A DNA stretch of 64,000 nt from Syntrophotalea acetylenica (GCF_001888165.1 NZ_CP015455.1:1172001-1236000); one strand, 5' to 3'; numbered from the stretch's first letter, positions 47,718 to 59,100 are shown. The notes: generated by a model not told the origin, from the letters alone. Numbers and translations: made by a program.

Positions 47718-48222
47718 TAAACAAACAATAACAGATATGGGTATGCTTGCAGATATTGCCTATAGTGAATATGGCGGGACATTTATTAACTATGGTGAAG
47801 TTATAAGTACTGTTGAAGATCGCTCCTTGGCTCTAAATTTTTCCTACACCGTAAAGGACTACATCTCACATTGGACCGACATGCAGGCCATTCTTTTGGA
47901 GAAGAATGACAGTGGAGGAAATCCAACTGGTGAGTATGTCATCGCTTTCCGTGGGACTGAGCCGAATAGTGATCGGGATTGGATTTCCAATGGGTTGACT
48001 GGACTTGCCAATTTCAACCCCCAAGCCATCGCGGGAAAAGCTTTTGTCCAGGAAATGATGGCTAAACACTCCATAGCGACGAATAAGCTCACCCTCACCG
48101 GACATTCTTTGGGGGGTATTATCACGCAAGCTGTCGGGGCAGATCTGCATATTCAAGGGTATTCCTTCAATCCTTATGGTGCAAATCTTCTGAGCAGCCT
48201 TCCGCCTATGCCGCTTAGCTAG
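47707..48222 (+). pseudogene. L2: lipase-fold protein, N-terminal part only
   Basis: The unique N-terminus (MLNDKQTITDMGMLADIAYSEYGG) continues after about 45 codons into the part shared identically with L1, including GHSLGG. It stops on entering IS copy B at the same codon as L1. No C-terminal half is found downstream: after IS copy B come an IS fragment and the RAYT element, then L3 with its own N-terminus. GGAGGGAG before the ATG at 47707; the ATG at 47701 is too close to it. Confidence 0.8.
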
Positions 48223-49904
48223 TGTCCATCCGGAAACCCCGGTTTTTGTCAGGCGTGGCCACTCTGGCGGCAAGACAAATGCCAGATCCGCAGGGTTTCG
48301 AAATTGTTGAGTCTCATAGCACCCCCGATTTATCCCAAAAGTGCGGCATAAGGACGCACGATTCCTGTCGGGGGCGAGTTTTACAGCCTTTTTTGTCGCG
48401 TTAGCCCTGGGCCAGTTCGATGCGTGCCAGAACCAGCAGGTTGTACGAGACGACATTGCTCCAGACATAGCGCCTGAATCCGCGCCATCCGCTCCAGGTA
48501 CAGCGGGTCAGGCCAAAGCGCCGTTTCAGGGCGGAAATATTGGCCTCGATCCCGGCGCGAAAGTGCTTCAGGCGCTTGTAGACCCAATTGCTCTTGGCCA
48601 TGTCGAGCACCCCAAGGCCGCGCCGCTTGGAGAAGACGGCATCCTTGACCTGATGCTCTTTGGCAAACGACAGATTATCCCTGGAGGCAAAGCCCCCATC
48701 GGCGCTGGCCTGGCGCGGCATGGTGCCGAAACGTTGCTGATGGCGCTCCAGCATGTCGATGTATTGATCGCTGTCGGCGGGATTGCCGCGGGCGATCACG
48801 CAGTCCAGAATCAGATTGGAGGCGCCACCGGTAAAAAAGACCTTGTGACCGTACTCGGTTTCGCGGCGCGACTTGACGATGATGTCGCTGTGGCTCTCGA
48901 AAAAGGAGATGATTTTCTCCGAGGCCGGAACCTTTTCGTCGCGAAAAACACGCCGCTCGGTCTGGTCGATGACCTTTTCGAGAATGCGCAGGGCGCGCTC
49001 CAGCTGCTGTGCCAGAAGGTGCGCGGTGCAGCCGTCTTGGAAGCTGCCGCCCTGGTAGGCGCCCAGAACGGGGATCGCCTCCCGGGCATAGCCGCAGACC
49101 TTGCGGGCTACCTCCACCAGGTCGCGGTAAGCGGCCACGCGGGTTTCCTGCTTGCGGGCATTGAGGATGGTTAGGGCGCGCTTTTTGGCTACCCGGCGAT
49201 GATCGGAAAATGGGTAATCCGGACGAGGCCTGAGCTGATGGCCCTCGACCATCCAACGGGTCATGATCCGAATACCGTCCCACAGCAGCGAGGAGTCGGT
49301 GGGATGATGGATGTTGGTCTCAATGGCGGTGGAGTCGATGCGCACCTTCTTGCCCGTCTCGATTCTCGTCCCGGCGGCGTAGCCGAGGATCAGGTGGTGC
49401 AAGGCCTCCCAGGTTGACTCCGTCAAGCTCTTGATACTGTCCTGGAGGATCGACTTGCGGGGATAAACGCCCATCTCAAGGCGAGCAAAAGAGCGGAAGG
49501 CGACGGAATCTTCCAGGTAGAAGGCCAGTTCCTCATAGGTCAGCTCGCGATACTGTTTGAGAACGGCGCAGCGCAGCACCTGGTCAGCCGTCAGCCCGCA
49601 GCGCCCGGTATCCTCGCGCCGACCCTGAAGCAGATCGCGGTGAACAGCATCGAGGATATCCGGCGTGTGATCCAGAATCTGCGAAATGCAGCGCAGCTCT
49701 TTGGCGATGGCGCTGGTATGCATGAGCTCGAAGATGGACATTTGTCGATTGATTTTTCGCCTCACAAGCCCTCCTGACCGTATTGAAGTTGAATAAATTC
49801 AACGAGTTAGAGGGTTATATTGTCATGCCACGCTCAAGAATTCAAGTACAAAAACGTGTATTTTGTTCGTAATTACAACAGCTTATGACTTTCCGGATAG
49901 ACAC
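48222..49904 (-). mobile_element. IS copy B (1,683 bp), opposite orientation to copy A
   Basis: Same length and ends as copy A, inserted at the same TAGCTA of the paralogous gene but flipped. TAGCTA is at 48216-48221 and 49905-49910. The right side abuts a further IS fragment rather than lipase sequence. Confidence 0.85.
48401..49765 (-). CDS. DDE transposase of IS copy B
   Basis: This 454-residue protein appears identical in sequence to the copy A transposase, with the same DDE residues (IDSTAIE, ADGGFAS, GIEANIS) and GTG start. Identity of the two suggests recent transposition or gene conversion. Confidence 0.88.
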   Translation of the reverse strand: MRRKINRQMSIFELMHTSAIAKELRCISQILDHTPDILDAVHRDLLQGRREDTGRCGLTADQVLRCAVLKQYRELTYEELAFYLEDSVAFRSFARLEMGVYPRKSILQDSIKSLTESTWEALHHLILGYAAGTRIETGKKVRIDSTAIETNIHHPTDSSLLWDGIRIMTRWMVEGHQLRPRPDYPFSDHRRVAKKRALTILNARKQETRVAAYRDLVEVARKVCGYAREAIPVLGAYQGGSFQDGCTAHLLAQQLERALRILEKVIDQTERRVFRDEKVPASEKIISFFESHSDIIVKSRRETEYGHKVFFTGGASNLILDCVIARGNPADSDQYIDMLERHQQRFGTMPRQASADGGFASRDNLSFAKEHQVKDAVFSKRRGLGVLDMAKSNWVYKRLKHFRAGIEANISALKRRFGLTRCTWSGWRGFRRYVWSNVVSYNLLVLARIELAQG

Positions 49905-49910
49905 TAGCTA

Positions 49911-50170
49911 GTGTCCATCCGGAAACCCCGGTTTTTGTCAGGCGTGGCCACTCTGGCGGCAAGACAAATGCCAGATCCGCAGGGTTTCGAAATTGTTGAG
50001 TCTCATAGCACCCCCGATTTATCCCAAAAGTGCGGCATAAGGACGCACGATTCCTGTCGGGGGCGAGTTTTACAGCCTTTTTTGTCGCGTTAGCCCTGGG
50101 CCAGTTCGATGCGTGCCAGAACCAGCAGGTTGTACGAGACGACATTGCTCCAGACATAGCGCCTGAATCC
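49911..50170 (-). mobile_element. IS copy C, truncated end fragment
   Basis: 260 bases equal to the transposase-3' end of the IS (starts GTGTCCATCCGGAAACCCC, includes the stop region of the gene). It is preceded by TAGCTA and cut at GCCTGAATCC, after which non-IS sequence begins just before the RAYT end. IS B therefore seems to have landed in the TAGCTA target of an older copy C. Confidence 0.85.
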
Positions 50171-50181
50171 GGGGGGCTAAA

Positions 50182-51394
50182 GGGGACGTTGCTAATTAGT
50201 CAATTAAGAAGACTGTCCAGTAACGATGGATTATCTTCGAGGATGGTCTTTCCCCGGCCGACCGCGATGCTCACTCCGGCCCGCGACATCCCAAGCATTC
50301 GAGCAACCTCCGCACCATTGCACGCCATCACACCAACGGCCAGATAGCAGAATGCCGCCCGCGCCTCGGCGACACCGGTCAGACGAGTTCGCCGGGAGAG
50401 CAACTCCGGCGATACCTCAAAAATCTCTGCCACCTTCATCAGTAATCCCGGCAGCGGGATTTTCTTTGAAAGAGGCGCAGTCGCGATAGGCTGGACCGTC
50501 TGAAAAAAGGCCTCGCTTCCAAGAATTCTCGCATCGGCAGCCAAGTTCTCTTCCTGGCCCACCTGCTTGGACAACCAGCGCCGCAGTCCTTTGTTTTCCT
50601 CCGGATCTGGAGCCCCCTGACCGAGGCCGGCAGCGATAAAGGCTGTGTAGCCCGCTCGGCCTTCTTGAACGTTTTGCCCGAAGCGCTCCAGCACCTCGAT
50701 GCAAACCTGGCCAGGGAGCATCCGGTGACCCAGTACCACGGCATGGCCGCACCAGGGATACGCGGCCAGTTCGGTCAAACTCTCAACCAGTCCGGCGCGC
50801 AGGGGATTAAGGTGAATATACCGCACCAGTTCAAGAAAATAGCTCTCTTCTTCGCAGACAAAGGATTTGTATCGATTCTGAAAGAGGTGGCCACTGCGCT
50901 CATGCCGCAAGTTAAAGGTCACGGCATAGGAGGTCAGCAGGCGTCGCATGAAAGTGGCCAGGCATCCCGAACGCGGGCGCAGCAGCAGATGAAAGTGATT
51001 GGTCAGCAGGGTCCATGCCAGGCAGTCGGTATTCGTCTCCCGCAGCAGGACCGAAAAGCGTTCCAGGAAAAAGGAGCGGTCCTGATCATCCAGAAAGATC
51101 GGGCGACGTTCGTTGCCGCGAACGATGACATGCTGGAGCAGGCCGGGGATATCGAGGCGCGCGGATCGAGGCATGGGGTGAAGTATCCTAGATGGGCGCA
51201 ATGAGCAATGGCTAGCAATGTCCCAAAGCAAAAACCAATTAAAAAAAATTGACAATGCAACCGAAATCTGCAAGGATCCAACATTAAAAAAAGTTATTGT
51301 GATTTCTGGTGGCGTTATGCGTGGGTTGGAAAGAGATCGGTGGCGGGTCTGGAAAGAAGAACCGGCTAATTGACTGGCTAGCAACGTCCCCCCC
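50182..51394 (-). mobile_element. RAYT-type element, copy 2, with inverted-repeat ends
   Basis: Left end GGGGACGTTGCTAATTAGTC, right end complement-reading GGGGACGTTGCTAGCCAGTC. The inverted repeats span about 25 bases, with AATTA adjoining. It contains an intact transposase gene and an AT-rich ~200-base segment downstream of its start. It lies between the broken L2 and the intact L3. Confidence 0.65.
50200..51174 (-). CDS. REP-associated tyrosine transposase (Y1, IS200-like fold)
   Basis: A 324-residue protein starting MPRSARLDIPGLLQHVIVRGNE. The HUH-type motif is TNHFHLLLRP; SGHLFQNRYKSF and YIHLNPLRAGLV are typical of the RAYT/TnpA-REP group, with a C-terminal helical region containing ARMLGMSRAGVSIAVGRG, an HTH resembling that of DnaA. 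The start at 51174 is chosen by homology; in-frame codons extend to 51384 without relatedness. Unlike copy 1 it retains the ATG. Confidence 0.85.
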   Translation of the reverse strand: MPRSARLDIPGLLQHVIVRGNERRPIFLDDQDRSFFLERFSVLLRETNTDCLAWTLLTNHFHLLLRPRSGCLATFMRRLLTSYAVTFNLRHERSGHLFQNRYKSFVCEEESYFLELVRYIHLNPLRAGLVESLTELAAYPWCGHAVVLGHRMLPGQVCIEVLERFGQNVQEGRAGYTAFIAAGLGQGAPDPEENKGLRRWLSKQVGQEENLAADARILGSEAFFQTVQPIATAPLSKKIPLPGLLMKVAEIFEVSPELLSRRTRLTGVAEARAAFCYLAVGVMACNGAEVARMLGMSRAGVSIAVGRGKTILEDNPSLLDSLLN

Positions 51395-51453
51395 TTTGGG
51401 TTCCCCGTATTTAAAAAAACAAGTTTTTATCAACATGAACATAGGAGTGGTGC

Positions 51454-52563
51454 ATGAGTCAGATTAATGAATTCTTCGTTCAGTCTGAATTGGCGTTAGC
51501 TTCATATGCAACTTTTAGTAAGGGTGAGCCAGATCAAAATGAATTGATCAACGCCGGAATGAGCCTTAACCAAGCCGATAACTTCGCCAGCAAGTGGCGA
51601 GTCATCGACCAATACACGGATTTTTCCGGAGTTTCGGCAACTGTTTTCGAGAACATTATCGATGGTAAACGTTATCTTGCCATCAGGGGAAAAGAAATAA
51701 CCGACCCGGACGAAATTGTAGAAGATGGAGGCACTCTTTTTAATGGCATTCCTGACAAATCAGCACAGTATCAGGATTTAAAAAACCAGATTGAAATATG
51801 GCAACAATCCACTGTATTGCCATATTCCTTTACAGTAGCAGGACACTCATTAGGAGGATGGCTTGCGGGAGCATTAGCCGTTGAATTCCCTGATAGCATT
51901 GAACATGCCTATCTGTACAATGCGCCTGGATTGTTTGGTTTCGCCGGTGAGCTGATCGACCAGTTCAATCAGATCTTCGGTACTGATTTTCTCTCTATCG
52001 ATTTATCCAATATTTCCAATATCCGGGCCAGTGTAGGTCTCTCTCCGATTTCAGGTTTAGGGCAAACCCTTGCGCCGGTGGTCGGGATTGAGATCGAGGA
52101 CCATCAGCTTGGCAACCATTCGATCAAGTATCTTACCGACGCTCTTGCTGTTTATAACCTTTTCGCTACCGTTGATCCGACGTTAGGCGTAGAGACCATC
52201 GGAAACATATTAGCAGCTTCTTCTAATCAGTCACTCAACAGCATGGAGGCTGCGGTGTCGACGCTGGGAGTACTGTTGCTGACTGGATTTACCCCTCGGG
52301 CAGGCAGCGCATACGATCCCGATTGCAATGATCTTTATGCTGATATCCGAGCTATTACGGCAGCCCTATCCGACCCCTCTGGACTGACAATCGAGGCGCT
52401 TTTTGCAACCGATTCCGACGGCAAATTTTGGGAGTTGCCTCCCGACGAAATCGCAAAACACGCCCCCAATAATCTCGCCAATCGTTACGCCCTGATCAAT
52501 CTCAACCATAGCCCTGAAGACCGTTTTGCAATTGAAAATCAAGGCGGAAGGTGGGCGGCATGA
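51454..52563 (+). CDS. L3: stand-alone lipase-fold protein, intact
   Basis: A 369-residue cytosolic-looking protein with no signal peptide. N-terminal FFVQSELALASYATF and GMSLNQADNFASKWRVIDQYTDFSGVSATVFE match the RTX protein N-terminus. GHSLGGWLAGALA carries nucleophile Ser132; LYNAPGLFGFAGE and NHSIKYLTDALAVYNLFA follow, as in the RTX protein, with the His likely catalytic. It stops right after NRYALINLN, where the RTX protein goes on into repeats. Probably a phospholipase or lipase module detached from an RTX carrier. The stop overlaps the M3 start (ATGA). AGGAGTGG precedes the ATG. Confidence 0.8.
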   Translation: MSQINEFFVQSELALASYATFSKGEPDQNELINAGMSLNQADNFASKWRVIDQYTDFSGVSATVFENIIDGKRYLAIRGKEITDPDEIVEDGGTLFNGIPDKSAQYQDLKNQIEIWQQSTVLPYSFTVAGHSLGGWLAGALAVEFPDSIEHAYLYNAPGLFGFAGELIDQFNQIFGTDFLSIDLSNISNIRASVGLSPISGLGQTLAPVVGIEIEDHQLGNHSIKYLTDALAVYNLFATVDPTLGVETIGNILAASSNQSLNSMEAAVSTLGVLLLTGFTPRAGSAYDPDCNDLYADIRAITAALSDPSGLTIEALFATDSDGKFWELPPDEIAKHAPNNLANRYALINLNHSPEDRFAIENQGGRWAA

Positions 52564-53147
52564 GTGCCTTTTATATATTGGCACTTTTGGCCATCTGGCT
52601 GTTTATCGGCAAGGTTATCTATCGCCTCTGGCGAAGATGGCAACCGGCCGTCCTGCGCCGAAAAATTCTCCATATCGTTATTGGAATTCTCCTTTTCTCA
52701 ATCTGGTTTGGCGGAGCGTTTTGGGAGGTCGCCGGGAAAAAGATGTACTGGGATGCCAAGGTGCGGAAGATGTGTGCAATAGATGGGGGTGTCCGGGTGT
52801 ATGAGACGGTAGCGTTGCCTGCGGAGAAATTTAACAAGTGGGGGCAAATTAATTTCTATCGACCAAACCAAGGTGAAAATGCGCTTGGGCCAGAGTACCT
52901 AGTCAAAGACGAAACCCTTTTTCTGAGAGCTGAAACAGAAAACCCAACATTGGTAAGGCACCATTTTCAAGTTTTGCGTCGATCTGACGGTAAACTGTTG
53001 GGCGAGCGTATAGCCTACGGGCGAGGAGGAGGGGACTTTCCCGGTCCTTGGCACCCATCCTCTTTCAGTTGTCCAGACCCAAGAGAGGGTGGGTTGTTAA
53101 AAGTACTTTTCACTAAATCAAATTCAAAAGAGGTAGGCCATGAATAG
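52560..53147 (+). CDS. M3: membrane protein between L3 and the RTX gene
   Basis: A 195-residue protein with two N-terminal membrane helices (FYILALLAIWLFIGKVIY and ILHIVIGILLFSIWFGGAF) and a soluble C-terminal domain with DAKVRKMCAIDGGVRVYETVALP. It is not similar to M1 or M2. The gene overlaps both neighbours: the L3 stop and the RTX start (ATG at 53140 lies before its stop at 53147). Its position fits an inhibitor or immunity protein for L3 or the RTX lipase (inference). I do not know its family. Confidence 0.65.
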   Translation: MSAFYILALLAIWLFIGKVIYRLWRRWQPAVLRRKILHIVIGILLFSIWFGGAFWEVAGKKMYWDAKVRKMCAIDGGVRVYETVALPAEKFNKWGQINFYRPNQGENALGPEYLVKDETLFLRAETENPTLVRHHFQVLRRSDGKLLGERIAYGRGGGDFPGPWHPSSFSCPDPREGGLLKVLFTKSNSKEVGHE

Positions 53148-56100
53148 TGCCAAAACATTATTTCAGCAGGCGGAATTATCTCAAGCAGCATATGCAAACC
53201 TAAATGTTGGCTTGATTGATGATGCAGGAATAAAGGCGCTTCAAGTTGACGGCAAAGGTATGTCCCTCACCCAAGCCCAAAATTTCGCCGCCAATTACAC
53301 AGTCATCGCGCAATACACCGATCTTTCCGGCGCTTCCGCAACGGTATTTGAGGAGAAAGCCACAGGCGAGCGACACCTTGCTGTTTGCGGCACAGAAAGT
53401 CCTGGCGATTTCAATGCCGATTATATCCTGGCTCTGGGGTTTCCTTCCTACCTGAATCCCCAATTTGTACAGTTACAGATACAGGTTGATACCTGGCTGG
53501 CCGATGGCACATTGTCCAGCTGCTTTTCCGTCTCCGGACATTCCTTGGGTGGCTATCTGGCGGCGGCAATCGGAACTTGGAATAGTACTCAGGTCGGTGA
53601 TGTTTATATGTATAACGCTCCCGGATTGGGAGGCCCGGTCGGCAACGTGTTGGATGCTTTTCGAGCGGCATTCGGGTTTTCTGACACGGCATTGGTTCCA
53701 GTTGTGACGAATATACGCGGCAGCGCCGGGTTCTCCATGATTACAGGCCTGGGAACCCAACTAACTCCGCCGGTGCTCATCGAGACGGAATTCAGCCTGA
53801 ATCCGGTTAATAACCACAGCATTGTTAAATTAACCGACACTCTCTCCGTCTACAACCTCTTCGCCACTGCGGCTCCGGGCCCGGACAATGAGGAAGGGCT
53901 CCGTACCATTGGCGGGATTCTTCAAGCCTCGGCTTCCGTAACGCGAAACAGCCTTGAGGCAGCAGTGTCGGCCCTGGGTGAGTTGGTGGTTGCGGGATTC
54001 CCTGCTCGTGTCGGCAGTGAATATGACGGCAATCGCGATGCTCTCTACACAGATATCCAGATCATCACCTCAACTCTTGCGGAGCAGCCGGATCTGGCCA
54101 TTAAATCGCTTGTCACAACCGATAACAACGGCAACTCCTTCTCTCTTTCTCCCTCCGAAATAGAAACTCTGGCCCGCAGCGACATCGCCTACCGTTATGC
54201 ACTGGTCAACCTCAATCCCTTTGCCGTGCTGGACGCGGATTACCAACAATTCAATCAGAACGGCGAACTGGAGCTGTACGATCCAAACACCGGCAAGGGA
54301 CAACTGAGCGGTATGTATCTGGCCGATCGGGCTGAAATGCTTGCCCACCTGATTTATGCCAATATCCAAGACACTACGATCAGCGGCAGCGAAGCTCAAT
54401 GTATCGATCTCGGACAGGATATTCATCTGAATAAATTGGTGGGCTCTAAAAGAATCGTTTTTGGTAGTGATAATGGGGAAGTGCTTGAAGGTACCAATTC
54501 CTTACTTGGCTACGATAATGTTGGCGACCGTCTCTACGGCATGGGTGGAAACGATACGCTTAAAGGAAATGGTGGCGGTGATTATCTGGAAGGCGGCCGA
54601 GGCTATGATGAACTCTATGGCGGATCGGGCGATGACACCCTTTATGGAAATGAAGGGATCGACACTCTCTATGGGGGTAAGGATAACGATATCCTTTACG
54701 GTGCCAGCACTGAAACCGATGACGACGGTATTTGCGACATTTTGGACGGCGGTGTGGGGCAGGATGTCTACTACGCCGGCGAGGATGATCTGATCCGAGA
54801 TGAGGATCACACGGGTACCATTTATTTCCAGGGCCATAATATTGCCGATCTGGAATATGAACATTTTTATGACGACGTTTATAAAGTGAGGCTGCCGGAT
54901 GATCCCGATTCGTACATGATCGTCAGTTACGAGAAAGAGGCAGGGGAACTGGTGGGCAGTAGCGGTTTCCTATCCATTGCAAATTTTAAGAATGGGGATT
55001 ACGGCCTTACCTTGCCTGAAGGTGAAGAACCTCAGCCGCCGGAACAGACGGGAACCCAACTTTCGCTGGTAGGGTCTGACGATGTCGATAGGACTTACTA
55101 TCTGTCCCACTATAAGGAAGACGGTGATAGTGAATATCACGATTATTATACCTTCAAGGGCGATATAGCTGGTCCTGATACCCTCTTTGTCAGGGAACTG
55201 TCAGGTGAGTGGGCTGGTTATGAGGGCGTTGAATATTCTGCGGTGAACCATGCTGATATCACCATGTATCTTGGCGTGGGAAGGGATGAGGTTTTTGGTC
55301 GAGCGGGCAACGACTACATCTTTGGCGGTGAGGGGGATGATCGCATATGGGGAGATGGCTACTCAACCCATGCAGACCAGCATAATGTTTTGCTGGGGGA
55401 AGACGGCGATGACTACCTATTTGGCTCCTACGGTATGGATACTATCGTCGGCGGTGAAGACAACGATGTGCTGGGCGGCAAAAAGGGTGATGACATGCTG
55501 TTCGGCGATGGCGGCAACGATATGCTGCTTGGTGGCGGCGGCCACGATATGATGTTTGGCGGGGCAGGGGATGATCTCATACAGGGCGATCAATACGAAA
55601 AAAATTTCACACCGAATCTTATCGGTGAGGATTACGAGCCGATTGTGTGGCAAATGGACTTTGCCCCTGAAGAGTACCCCAACCATTTTAGTAGCAATGC
55701 GGGGGGAATGTGGATACCGAAGCGGGGGACGATCTGCTCTTCGGTGGTGCCGGAAACGACATTTTGATAGGAAATGCAGGAAACGACGAATTGTGGGGTG
55801 AAGACGATCATGACTGGCTGGTCGGCGGCCTCGGTAATGATGTCCTGTACGGTGGAGCGGGGAACGACTCTCTCGAAGACACCTATTATGATTATTATCT
55901 AAAGGCCTGGCGCGTCGAGGACGGAGATGACCGGTTTTATGGCGGCAGTGGCAATGATCATTTAGATGGTGGAAAAGGCGATGACTATCTCAATGGTGGC
56001 CAAGACAACGACATTCTCGTGGGAGGAGATGGTAACGATAACCTGTGGGGTGGGACCGGCAGCGATACCCTGTATGGTAGAGGGGGGGATGACGATCTCG

Positions 56101-59100
56101 ATGGCGGAAGCGGCGACGATCGTCTTAATGGCGGCGCGGGGGCAGACGAGCTCTACGGTGGAGTTGGAAATGACTATCTTGAAGGTGGCCGCGGGGATGA
56201 TCTGTTGGCCGGTGGGATAGGAAACGATGTGTACTACTTCGAACCCGGTTTCGGCACGGATCGCGTTATTTGCAACAGTGAAGGTGGAACAGGAGATCTG
56301 ATTCAGTTCGGTCTGAGCATCATGCCCAATGATATAAGAGCTAGAAGACTCGGAATGGATTCCGATGACCTGGTTCTGGAGGTAGGTAGTGACGTTTTGA
56401 CCGTTTTCAACTATTTCCGAGAGACGACTGCCAGGCCTTTGATCCAATTCGAGAGGGACTCAACCACCTTGACTTACGAACGAATCGAAGCAGCTGTCCG
56501 GGTGGGTGACGACAGTGGCGAGTCACTGTTCGGCACCAGCCTTAATGATGAGCTCGTTGGTGGCAATCAATCTGATCACCTCGATGGCGGCACGGGGGAT
56601 GACACCCTGGACGGTGGCCTTGGGGATGACGGTTATTTCTTCAGCCGTGGCGATGGGCACGACATCGTGGCGGATACCGGGGGTGAGACGGACCGGCTGC
56701 GTTTTGAATCGGGAATTACTTTAGACGATCTAATGTTTCGGGTGGATGAAGAGACTCAGAACCTTAGCATCGGGATACGAAGCCCGGCCCATCCGGATGC
56801 TTCTTTTGAAGAACTTGGCGATGTGGTGGTTCTTACAAACTGGTTTAATACGGACGACCGGATAGAGCATGTCGAGTTCGCCGAAAATGGCGAGATCCTG
56901 CAGGTCGATGCCATATTGGCTGCTCTGGTGAGCGAGGATGACGATGTTCTTCGTGCTTTGGAAGAAGGTTCCAGCTTGGCAGGCGGAGCCGGGGATGATG
57001 TGTTATTGGGTAGCCCCGGTGATGATAGCTACCTTTTCGATCGCGGAGATGGCCGCGACTGTATCCTGGAGGCGGGGGGACATGACCGATTGCTTTTCGG
57101 TGACGATATTCTGCCCGAAGATCTCATCGTGCGGCCACAAGGCGATGACGTTGTACTGGCCTTGAAAGATGAAGGCGTCCCCTTCGATGAGTTGGCTGAT
57201 GTTATTACTCTCCGCAACTTTTTCACGCCCGAGAACAAAGTGGAAGAATATGTCTTCACGGATGGGCAGGTTCTTTCTTACGAGGATATCTCAGGGTTGT
57301 TCTTCACCGATGTGGACGATGTGGCGACTTTTTCCGGCTCTATGCCACGGATTATCGATGCCAAAGGGGGCGACGACACGGTTGTTGCCGGCAGCGGCGC
57401 GGACCAGATCAAGGGCGGCGAGGGGGATGACCTGCTGAACGGCGGTCGCGGTGACGATACCTACGTTTTTAGCCGTGGTGATGGCCGGGATGTGATCGCG
57501 GACAGCGATCCGGCCGATTCTATGTCGGATGGCGGGAGTGATCGTATTTTCTTCCTTGACGGTATCGGTCGAGACGATTTGATCTTCGCCTGGGGCGGCA
57601 AGCTTAGCGGGTACTACCAAGATGGGGTATTTGTTGGTAGCGAAACGGTTGCCGGAGCCGAATACGAAGATCATGACAATGATCTGGTCATCGGTTTGCG
57701 TGAAGGCGATCTGGATATTAAGAAATTGAGTGACCGTATTCTTGTCAAAGATTGGTTCAATAACCGCAACATGATTGAAACGATCGGATTTGAAAGCGAA
57801 CAGGATATGTCGGTACAAGAGATTATGGAGTCTCTTTTTGCTGGCGAACATACTTATATCCTTACCGGGAAAAACACCGCACCGGGGGATGATCAGGGAA
57901 ATCAGGAAATCATTGCCGATGGTGGGAGTATTGAAAAGGTCCGATTCCTTAACGACATCGCCCGGGAGGACATCGTTTTTACCTCGGATGGCCCCGATCT
58001 TATCCTGCGATACGGCTTGGAGTTACAACACCAACTCCGTATTACAAATAACTGGGTGCAGCGTTTTGAAACAAGGGATGGTTCCTATATCAGCCGTGAT
58101 GAGGTTATGGCTTCGCTGGACGCCATTGCCGATTTAGCCGGCCATAGCGTTACGGACGCGGAATCCATTCACCAGAACCTGGAATTGAAAAGTCTGCAGT
58201 ACAATGCTTGGCATGACCAATTCGTGGAATATCATGGCCATGATGACGGGAACACGTTTGTTGGTAGCGCGGACAATGAGATTGTCTATGGCGGCGCCGG
58301 TAGTGACGACTTGTCGGGTCACAGCGGCAACGATACTTTGGCGCCAGGTGTTGGCGATGACATTTTATTGGGTGGTAATGGTAACGACACCTATCTGTTC
58401 GAGCGGCAGGATCGGAACGATATCGTATATGATACAGAGGGCCCATACACAAGTTATTGTGATGATGATTATGGCTGGGGCTTGTTTGCAAATGGATGTG
58501 GTGATGATGCACCAAACAACGACAGCTTGGTGTTGCAGGGGGATATCCTCAAGGCCGATCTGGAGGCCTATTGGGCCGCACCACGAGAAGATTTGGGCTG
58601 GTTTACTGATGATTTGATATTGCGAATAAATCCCGGCGATGGTTCCGACAGCTGGAACAACCGCGAGGTCAATATCTCAACGATCATCAATTACTACGCG
58701 TCTAGACCGGCCCAGAGGTGGCAATACAATCGGCAGGGGAATACCTACGAACTTATTGACCTAGAGGACAGGGACTGGATTTTGGATTCAGAGGTTTTCA
58801 ATAGCTTCAGCGACAAAGCGATAAAGTATCTAGCCTATCTTTTGGAGCATGGGAAGCATGGTCGTGGGGATACGTTTTCCAACCCTGGTGTTTGTTACAC
58901 CGGCGACTTGGATGAAGTCATGTCTTTCTTGGAACGGCAAACAGCCTCTTCAAATTATCACCGGGAATATCGCAGCGAGGAAGACACGATTACACTCTCT
59001 AAATTCTATGATCCTGCCTATACCATTGAAAATATCGTGATCGAAGGCGAAAACAATACCCTGACAAATAATGACCTCATGGACATGATGTCGTCCGATC

